In this document: positions 1 through 5,229 of the stretch, piece after piece | Numbering within the stretch: the first letter of the stretch is position 1 | Layout of the letters: the number at the start of each line of letters is the position of its first letter | NCBI GenBank assembly: GCA_945888565.1 | Contig: CAMDAL010000269.1 | Location: 1-5,829, forward strand | Direction of reading: 5' to 3' | Length of the DNA: 5,829 bases | Source: Devosia equisanguinis | GTDB lineage: Bacteria > Pseudomonadota > Alphaproteobacteria > Rhizobiales > Devosiaceae | Position numbers and translations under genes: made by a program | The notes under the pieces: generated by a model | The model's input: only the letters and a program-made list of their open reading frames with translations | Database searches by the model: none | What the model was told of the DNA's origin: nothing

Positions 1-2
1 GA

Positions 3-31
3 TTGACGTGCCAGCCCGCACGTCCTATCTC
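3..31 (+). promoter_or_regulatory. Possible sigma-70-type promoter upstream of parE
   Basis: TTGACG at 3-8 is followed after 17 bases by TATCTC at 26-31 (CTATCT if shifted by one base). The -35 is close to the alphaproteobacterial consensus and the -10 is mediocre. It would start transcription near base 38 and give parE a leader of about 65 nt. The window begins right at this site, so stronger elements further upstream cannot be excluded. Confidence 0.35.
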
Positions 32-95
32 CGGTCTGAACTCACCCCAGCCCGGTTCGTGCTAGCTTTTGGTGCGCGATTCGCGCCCCCAAGAT

Positions 96-100
96 GGAGG
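96..100 (+). promoter_or_regulatory. Ribosome binding site that sets the parE start
   Basis: GGAGG lies 4 bases before the ATG at 105. It decides in favour of ATG 105 over the in-frame TTG at 69 and GTG at 72, which would add 11-12 residues not typical of the family and have no Shine-Dalgarno sequence in front of them. Confidence 0.75.
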
Positions 101-104
101 ATAC

Positions 105-2135
105 ATGGCGATCGAAGACCTGTTCGGTGGACCAGACGATGCGGGCCCCCCGCCGCGCCGCGCCAAGCCTGAGCTGGTGCCCGCCAGGGCTGCCCCTGCC
201 CCGGTGCCGAACACCGTCGCCCATACCTATTCCGCCGCCGACATCGAGGTGCTTGAAGGCCTCGAGCCGGTGCGTCGCCGTCCTGGCATGTATATCGGTG
301 GCACCGACGCCAACGCCCTGCACCACCTGTTTGCCGAAGTCATCGACAACTCGATGGACGAGGCAATCGCCGGCCACGCCACCCGCATCGAGGTGCACCT
401 GGGCGAGGACGGCTTCCTGACGGTGACCGACAACGGCCGCGGCATTCCGGTCGAGAACCACCCGAAGTTTCCGGGCGTCTCGACGCTCGAGATCGTGATG
501 ACCCGCCTGCATGCCGGCGGCAAGTTCGACGGCAAGGCGTATGAGACCTCGGGCGGCCTCCATGGCGTGGGCGTCTCGGTGGTCAACGCCCTGTCGGACT
601 CCCTCATCACCGAGGTCGCGCGCGACCAGCAGCTTTACCGGCTCAGCTTTTCGCGCGGCAAGCCGCTCGGCCCCGTCGAAGCCCTCGGCAAGGTCCAGAA
701 CCGCCGCGGCACCACGCAGCGCTTCCACCCCGATCCCGAAATCTTCCACGAGCACAGGTTCTCGGCGGCGCGCCTGTTCAAGATGGCGCGCTCCAAGGCC
801 TACCTGTTCGGTGGGGTGGAAATCCGCTGGACATGCGACGAGAGCCTCGCGACCAGCGAGGTACCGGCCAAGGCGACGTTCCACTTCCCCGGCGGCCTCA
901 AGGACTTCCTTGCCAATCGCATCGAGGGCGAACCGCGCATCGTCGACGAGATGTTCTCCGGCATCACCGGCAAGCCGGGCACCCACGGCGCGGTGGAGTG
1001 GGCCGTGAGCTGGTGCCTCGGCGACGGTTTCGTCTCGTCCTACTGCAACACGGTGCCCACCGGCGATGGCGGCACGCACGAACAGGGCCTGCGCGTGGCG
1101 CTGCTGCGCGGGCTGCGCAACTACGGCGAACTCAGCGGCAACAAGCGCGCCGCCCAGATTACCGCCGAAGACCTGTTCGTCTCGTGCTCGGCCATGATGT
1201 CGGTGTTCATCCGCGAGCCCGAGTTCGTCGGCCAGACCAAGGACAAGCTGAGTTCGCCCGAGGCGACCCGCATCGTCGACAAGGCGATATCCGACGCCTT
1301 CGACCATTGGCTCGCCGCCTCGCCAAAGGAGGCGAGCAAGCTGCTTGACTGGTCGATCGAGCGCGCCGACGAGCGCATCCGCCGCAAGAAGGAACGTGAG
1401 ATCGACCGCCAGTCGGCCACGCGAAAGCTCCGCCTGCCGGGCAAGCTCGCCGACTGCACGCAAGGCGCGGCGCAGGGCGCGGAAATCTTCATCGTCGAAG
1501 GCGACTCGGCCGGTGGCTCGGCCAAGCAGGCGCGCGACCGCGTCAGCCAGGCCATCCTGCCGCTGCGCGGCAAGATCCTCAACGTCGCCGGTGCGACGCG
1601 CGAAAAGCTGTCGGCCAACCAGCAGATCGCCGACCTTGTGCAGGCACTCGGCTGCGGCACACGCGAACGCTACCGCGACGACGACCTGCGCTACGACAAG
1701 GTCATCCTGATGACCGACGCCGATGTTGACGGCGCTCACATCGCATCGCTGCTGATGACCTTCTTCTATCAGGAGATGCCGAAGCTCATCGACGGCGGCC
1801 ACCTGTACCTCGCCCTGCCGCCGCTGTTTCGCATCACGGCCGGCCCCAAGGTCGCCTACGCCATGACGGAGGCGCAGCGCGACGACATCATCGCCACCGA
1901 TTTCAAGGGCAAGAAGGTGGAGGTCACCCGCTTCAAGGGCCTCGGCGAAATGCCATACGTCCACCTGCGCGAGACGACGATGGACAAGAAGACCCGCACG
2001 CTGCTGCAGGTGAAAGTTCGGCAGGACCGGGCCGAGACGACAGCCGCGGTCGACCGTCTGATGGGCACCAAACCCGAAGCCCGCTTCGACTTCATCCAGG
2101 AAAACGCAGCGTTCGTGACCGACCTCGATATCTAG
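105..2135 (+). CDS. parE: DNA topoisomerase IV subunit B (ParE)
   Basis: ATPase subunit of topoisomerase IV, which with ParC unlinks daughter chromosomes and relaxes supercoils. The product is 676 aa. A proline/alanine-rich N-terminal segment (about 1-45) with a DLFGG motif near residue 5 precedes the GHKL ATPase domain: N-box around E78/D81/N82, DNGRGIP at 109-115, and the glycine-rich SGGLHGVGV lid from 149. The QTK loop (QTKDKL) is present. The TOPRIM domain has the catalytic glutamate in EGDSAGG (465-471), the metal site DADVDG (538-543) and RFKGLGEM (609-616). ParE is preferred to GyrB because the large insertion of Gram-negative GyrB is absent and the segments QTKDKLSSPE, NQQIADLVQALGCG and the C-terminus FVTDLDI are ParE-like. 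No frameshift or missing catalytic residue is seen. It appears to be transcribed alone; the next gene is 204 bases downstream with its own promoter. Confidence 0.97.
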   Translation: MAIEDLFGGPDDAGPPPRRAKPELVPARAAPAPVPNTVAHTYSAADIEVLEGLEPVRRRPGMYIGGTDANALHHLFAEVIDNSMDEAIAGHATRIEVHLGEDGFLTVTDNGRGIPVENHPKFPGVSTLEIVMTRLHAGGKFDGKAYETSGGLHGVGVSVVNALSDSLITEVARDQQLYRLSFSRGKPLGPVEALGKVQNRRGTTQRFHPDPEIFHEHRFSAARLFKMARSKAYLFGGVEIRWTCDESLATSEVPAKATFHFPGGLKDFLANRIEGEPRIVDEMFSGITGKPGTHGAVEWAVSWCLGDGFVSSYCNTVPTGDGGTHEQGLRVALLRGLRNYGELSGNKRAAQITAEDLFVSCSAMMSVFIREPEFVGQTKDKLSSPEATRIVDKAISDAFDHWLAASPKEASKLLDWSIERADERIRRKKEREIDRQSATRKLRLPGKLADCTQGAAQGAEIFIVEGDSAGGSAKQARDRVSQAILPLRGKILNVAGATREKLSANQQIADLVQALGCGTRERYRDDDLRYDKVILMTDADVDGAHIASLLMTFFYQEMPKLIDGGHLYLALPPLFRITAGPKVAYAMTEAQRDDIIATDFKGKKVEVTRFKGLGEMPYVHLRETTMDKKTRTLLQVKVRQDRAETTAAVDRLMGTKPEARFDFIQENAAFVTDLDI

Positions 2136-2136
2136 T

Positions 2137-2162
2137 ATCGGGGATCGTCCGCGGGCCCTGAT
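2137..2162 (+). terminator. Weak terminator candidate after parE
   Basis: ATCGGGG (2137-2143) can pair with CCCTGAT (2156-2162) with one G-U wobble, just after the parE stop codon, and is followed by only a short TTT (2162-2164, sharing the last stem base). The 12-base loop and poor U-tract make it a weak intrinsic terminator at best. Confidence 0.3.
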
Positions 2163-2185
2163 TTGTCATCCGGCCGTGAATCCCG

Positions 2186-2213
2186 TTGACTTGCAAGGGG
2201 TTTCCACTATGTT
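2186..2213 (+). promoter_or_regulatory. Promoter of the DEAD-box helicase gene
   Basis: TTGACT (2186-2191), a 16-base spacer and TATGTT (2208-2213, within CTATGTT) form a good match to the rhizobial housekeeping promoter pattern. Transcription would start near 2220, leaving an untranslated leader of about 120 nt before the GTG at 2340 or about 150 nt before the TTG at 2373. It implies that the helicase gene is transcribed independently of parE. Confidence 0.65.
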
Positions 2214-2270
2214 CCGCCGCGCGCCGTACTGGTTCGCAATTGGGCGGGATTCCGGACTGACTGCGCGGCC

Positions 2271-2359
2271 TGGCCCACCTGACTGGCCATTCGCGACCGA
2301 TGGTCGACCGCACCTCCTCAAGTAGCTGCTCGTCGACATGTGATATCCTTCGACTTGAG
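2271..2359 (+). other. Structured leader of the helicase mRNA
   Basis: Three short inverted repeats follow one another: TGGCC (2271-2275) with GGCCA (2285-2289); CGACC (2294-2298) with GGTCG (2302-2306) around a 3-base loop; and CTCAAGT (2317-2323) with ACTTGAG (2353-2359). The last pair encloses the GTG at 2340. CCTCCT at 2313-2318 is complementary to a consensus Shine-Dalgarno sequence. DEAD-box helicase mRNAs are often controlled through their leaders in bacteria. That this one is regulated in this way is inference. Confidence 0.3.
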
Positions 2360-3929
2360 CGGAACTACTGATTTGTCAGATGATTTCAACGGTCTGGGTC
2401 TGAGTGCTAAGGTGATAGATGCGGTTGCCGCATCCGGTTACACCAAGCCTACCGAAATCCAGGCCCAGGCCATCCCCCACGTCCTTCAGAAGAAGGACAT
2501 CATCGGCATCGCCCAGACCGGCACCGGCAAGACGGCGAGCTTCGTGCTGCCAATGCTGACGCTGCTGGAGAGCGGACGCGCCCGCGCCCGCATGCCCCGT
2601 ACCCTGATCCTCGAGCCGACGCGCGAACTCGCCGCGCAGGTCTCCGAGAATTTCGAGAAGTACGGCAAGAACAACCGCCTCACCATGGCGCTGATCATCG
2701 GCGGCGTGTCGTTCGAGGACCAGAACAAGAAGCTCGACCGCGGCGTCGATGTGCTCATCGCCACCCCAGGCCGGCTGCTCGACCAGATCGACCGCGGCAA
2801 GATCATGCTGAACGGCGTCGAGATCCTCGTGATCGACGAAGCCGACCGCATGCTCGACATGGGCTTCATCGACGACATCGAGAAAATCTGTTCGCGCCTG
2901 CCGCCCCGCCGCCAGACGCTGCTGTTCTCCGCCACCATGGACGCGCAGATCGAGCGGCTGACCAAGAAGTTCCTCAAGGATCCGGTGCATGTGCAGGTGT
3001 CGCGCGCGGCACAGACCGCCGATACGATCGACCAGCGGTCGGTGCGGGTCCCATCCAGCCCCGAAGACAAGCGCGCCGCGCTGCGGGCCCTTATCCGCGC
3101 CGAAGACGGGCTGACCAACGCGATCATCTTCTGCAATCGCAAGCGTGACGTCGCCACCCTCGCCCGCTCGCTCGAGCGGCACGGCTTTTCGGCCGGCGGC
3201 CTGCACGGCGACATGGACCAGAAGAGCCGCACCGAGACGCTCGACGCGTTCAAGAACAACCGGCTCATGCTGCTGGTTGCCTCTGACGTCGCGGCCCGCG
3301 GGCTCGATATCCCGGCCGTCAGCCATGTGTTCAATTTCGACGTGCCGACGCACGCCGAAGATTACGTGCATCGCATCGGGCGCACCGGCCGTGCCGGCCG
3401 TTCGGGCGTTTCGATCACCCTCCGCACGCCGTCCGACACCAAGTATATCGATGCCATCACCAAGCTGATTGGCCAGGACATTCCGGAGGCCAAACTTTCA
3501 GCAGACACGGCCGCGACCCCGGCTGCGGAAGGCGAGACGGAGGTCGAGCGTCCCGCGCGGGCTCGCCGCGGCGCCACGCGAGGTCGCGCCGGATCGTCCC
3601 GGTCGCAGGGGACGCAGGCCGAAGCAGCGCCACGCACCCGGACCAAGGAACCGCAACGAGATAGCGCCGAGCCGGCTCCGCGTGAACGGACCGAAGAAGC
3701 AGCACCCAGCCGGACCGAGGCTGCACCACGCAGTCGGACCGAGGCCGCGCCGCGTGGTCGGACCGGAACGAGTGCGGAAAGCCGTCAGCCGCGCCGCGAA
3801 TCACGCCCGGCACGCGACGAGGACCAGGATTGGTCCGGCCGCAAGGTCGATGGGATCGATGCGAAGTCGCCCTTCGGTGCCGACGGTCCGATTCCGGCGT
3901 TCCTGCTCCGGGCCACCAAGCTCGATTGA
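2340..3929 (+). CDS. rhlE: RhlE-type DEAD-box ATP-dependent RNA helicase
   Basis: ATP-dependent RNA helicase expected to unwind or remodel RNA in ribosome assembly, mRNA decay or cold adaptation. The product is 529 aa from GTG 2340. Helicase motifs in order: Q motif around GYTKPTEIQ (33-41), motif I AQTGTGKT (58-65), Ia PTRELA (93-98), Ib TPGRLLD (142-148), II DEAD (166-169), III SAT (197-199), IV IIFCNRKRD (262-270), V ARGLDIP (319-325), VI HRIGRTGRAGR (344-354). All catalytic motifs are intact. Beyond about residue 385 is a low-complexity arginine/alanine/proline/glutamate tail with an octapeptide repeat, probably disordered and RNA-binding; there is no DbpA-type RNA-binding domain. The start is uncertain: GTG 2340 has no Shine-Dalgarno, TTG 2355 is another option, and TTG 2373 (giving an MSDDFNGLGLS start) has a weak GCGGA 9 bases upstream. 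The assignment to the RhlE subgroup is by overall resemblance. Confidence 0.93.
   Translation: MISFDLSGTTDLSDDFNGLGLSAKVIDAVAASGYTKPTEIQAQAIPHVLQKKDIIGIAQTGTGKTASFVLPMLTLLESGRARARMPRTLILEPTRELAAQVSENFEKYGKNNRLTMALIIGGVSFEDQNKKLDRGVDVLIATPGRLLDQIDRGKIMLNGVEILVIDEADRMLDMGFIDDIEKICSRLPPRRQTLLFSATMDAQIERLTKKFLKDPVHVQVSRAAQTADTIDQRSVRVPSSPEDKRAALRALIRAEDGLTNAIIFCNRKRDVATLARSLERHGFSAGGLHGDMDQKSRTETLDAFKNNRLMLLVASDVAARGLDIPAVSHVFNFDVPTHAEDYVHRIGRTGRAGRSGVSITLRTPSDTKYIDAITKLIGQDIPEAKLSADTAATPAAEGETEVERPARARRGATRGRAGSSRSQGTQAEAAPRTRTKEPQRDSAEPAPRERTEEAAPSRTEAAPRSRTEAAPRGRTGTSAESRQPRRESRPARDEDQDWSGRKVDGIDAKSPFGADGPIPAFLLRATKLD
3621..3764 (+). repeat. 24-base tandem repeat coding an octapeptide in the helicase tail
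   Basis: Six consecutive 24-base units encode residues 428-475: EAAPRTRT, KEPQRDSA, EPAPRERT, EEAAPSRT, EAAPRSRT and EAAPRGRT. Units 1, 3, 5 and 6 match best, unit 4 is shifted by one residue internally and unit 2 is badly decayed. Synonymous positions differ between units (for example GCAGCG, GCTGCA and GCCGCG for Ala-Ala), so the repeat is old rather than a recent DNA duplication. Confidence 0.8.
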
Positions 3930-3981
3930 CGGGTGTTTGCGGTAAAAACGTCTCCGCCCCCAAAAATGTGATGAACCAAGT

Positions 3982-3994
3982 AGGTATATTACCT
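3982..3994. promoter_or_regulatory. 13-base palindrome overlapping a possible -10
   Basis: AGGTA (3982-3986), a TAT centre and TACCT (3990-3994) form a perfect inverted repeat. It contains TATATT (3985-3990), which would serve as a -10 element, though no good -35 is found 16-18 bases upstream. It may be an operator for the cyclase gene or chance in AT-richer DNA. Confidence 0.25.
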
Positions 3995-4009
3995 CCGCGA
4001 CCAGCATCA

Positions 4010-4024
4010 TTTACCCGTCGTTAA
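4010..4024 (+). promoter_or_regulatory. CtrA-like binding site upstream of the GGDEF gene
   Basis: TTTA (4010-4013), 7 bases, then TTAA (4021-4024) matches the alphaproteobacterial CtrA consensus TTAA-N7-TTAA with one mismatch in eight. It lies 60 bases before the GTG at 4084. TAGACA at 4034-4039 could act as a -10 behind it. Control by CtrA is inference. Confidence 0.3.
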
Positions 4025-4083
4025 GTGCATCTCTAGACACTGCGCAGCAGATTTCTCGCGATTTGGACGGATGGCGGGCAGCA

Positions 4084-5133
4084 GTGTCAGATCAGGAATA
4101 CGGGCGCGCCGTTGGCTACGCCACTTCAGCTATAGAACTGCTCAGGCGGGCGACAATTCCGCCCTACCCGCACTTCTATGAGCTGCTCTATGTCTACTCG
4201 ACCGGGGTGAACCCCGAGCTGAACGCGCGCCTCAACGCCATTCTTGTGAACGGCGAGCCGAGCGTCGAGATGGCAGAGCGGCTCTATGCCGAGTTCCTCT
4301 CCAGCCAGGATGCCAGCGAACGCCTCACCGGTGTCTCGGCGCGGATGTCGAACCGGATCGAGGCGATGCACGACGCCATCGACACGGCCATGGCGACGGC
4401 CAACGCCTATTCGGCGACCCTGCAGACCGCCAACGGCGACCTCAATGCTGAAGTGCCGGCCGTTCGGCTGAAGCAGATGGCGACCTCGCTGCTCACCGAA
4501 ACGCGCCGCATGCAGAGTTCCAACATGGCGCTGGAGCGCACGCTCGAAGCATCGCGCGCCGAGATCGCGACGCTGCAGCGCGACCTCGACGATGTCCGCC
4601 GCGAGGCGCTGCTGGATCCGCTGACCAAGGTGCACAACCGCAAGGCGTTCGACGACGGTTTGCTGCGCGCGGTCGCGCAGGCGGCAGACAGCGGCAGACC
4701 GCTCTGCCTGATGCTGATCGACATCGACCACTTCAAGCGCTTCAACGACACCTGGGGCCACCAGACCGGCGACCAGGTGCTGCGGCTGGTGGCGATGACG
4801 GTGAAATCGAACATCAAGGGCCGGGATATCGCGGCGCGTTACGGCGGCGAGGAATTCGCTGCGATCCTGCCGGATACGGACCTAGAAGGCGCGATGCACG
4901 TGGCGGACAATATCCGCCGCGCCATCCAGGCCAAGGAACTGCTGAAGCGCTCGACCAACGAGAAGCTGGGCAGGGTCACCGCGTCATTCGGCGTGGCGAT
5001 GCTGCGTCCCAGCGACGGACCGTCGACCCTGATCGATCGCGCCGATCGCTGTCTTTACGCCGCCAAGGGCGCTGGCCGCAACGCAGTGATCGGAGAAGTC
5101 ACCCTCGAGGCAGAGCAGACAGCCGCGGCGTGA
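4084..5133 (+). CDS. Diguanylate cyclase with C-terminal GGDEF domain
   Basis: Makes the second messenger c-di-GMP from two GTP. From GTG 4084 the product is 349 aa. Residues about 1-95 form a helical N-terminal region (including RRATIPPYPHFYELLYVY) that recalls N-terminal domains of other rhizobial GGDEF proteins but that I cannot name. Residues about 125-175 look like a coiled coil linking to the catalytic domain, which starts at DPLTKVHNR (178-186). The metal ligands in LIDIDHF (D213) and the GGEEF active site (254-258) are intact, so it should be active. The allosteric I-site position, normally RxxD five residues before GGEEF, reads KGRD (245-248). No EAL domain, signal peptide or membrane segment is seen, so it is probably cytoplasmic. 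The start is uncertain: GTG 4084 has a GGCGGG-like Shine-Dalgarno 5 bases upstream, TTG 4063 has none, and the frame stays open back to 3946. Confidence 0.94.
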   Translation: MSDQEYGRAVGYATSAIELLRRATIPPYPHFYELLYVYSTGVNPELNARLNAILVNGEPSVEMAERLYAEFLSSQDASERLTGVSARMSNRIEAMHDAIDTAMATANAYSATLQTANGDLNAEVPAVRLKQMATSLLTETRRMQSSNMALERTLEASRAEIATLQRDLDDVRREALLDPLTKVHNRKAFDDGLLRAVAQAADSGRPLCLMLIDIDHFKRFNDTWGHQTGDQVLRLVAMTVKSNIKGRDIAARYGGEEFAAILPDTDLEGAMHVADNIRRAIQAKELLKRSTNEKLGRVTASFGVAMLRPSDGPSTLIDRADRCLYAAKGAGRNAVIGEVTLEAEQTAAA

Positions 5134-5142
5134 TTTGCCGGG

Positions 5143-5165
5143 GGGTGGCGCTTGAGACCGCCCCC
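5143..5165 (+). terminator. GC-rich hairpin after the cyclase gene
   Basis: GGGtGGCG (5143-5150, one bulged T) pairs with CGCCCCC (5159-5165) around an 8-base loop, 9 bases after the cyclase stop codon. There is no U-tract, so termination would be inefficient or need Rho. It may instead be part of the adjoining repeat element. Confidence 0.35.
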
Positions 5166-5215
5166 TCCAGCTGCCACCTTCCCCCACAGGGGAGAAGGTG
5201 GACACTCCCCCATCA
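5160..5215. repeat. Rhizobiales-type intergenic palindromic repeat
   Basis: The core is CCACCTTCCCCC (5174-5185), ACA, then GGGGAGAAGGTGG (5189-5201), a 12-13 bp hairpin with one unpaired base. The flanks (CCCCCTCCAGCTG on the left, ACACTCCCCC on the right) resemble short palindromic repeats commonly found between genes in Hyphomicrobiales, with an AGGGGAGAAGG core. It lies between convergent genes and may also act as a transcription barrier in both directions. Family membership rests on memory of such elements. No second copy occurs in this window. Confidence 0.6.
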
Positions 5216-5229
5216 CTTGCCGCTCCGCG

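Noticed and set aside
42..1964. Very long open frame (640 codons) on the minus strand opposite parE
   Set aside because: High-GC genes with G/C-ending codons commonly leave the antisense frame open. The translation resembles no known protein and parE on the plus strand is certain.
105..2135. Assignment of the first gene as gyrB
   Set aside because: It lacks the long insertion of Gram-negative GyrB, and the sequence around the QTK loop, the TOPRIM region and the C-terminus follows ParE.
2376..3371. Minus-strand open frames of 331 and 282 codons opposite the helicase gene
   Set aside because: Same antisense artefact; low-complexity translations and fully covered by an unmistakable helicase coding sequence.
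3930..3966. Terminator after the helicase gene
   Set aside because: Only a 4-bp GCGG/CCGC pairing (3939-3942 with 3954-3957) and no T-run on the plus strand; not enough to call.
3830..4024. 64-codon plus-strand frame across the helicase 3' end
   Set aside because: It overlaps the end of the helicase gene in another frame, has no ribosome site and gives an unremarkable translation.
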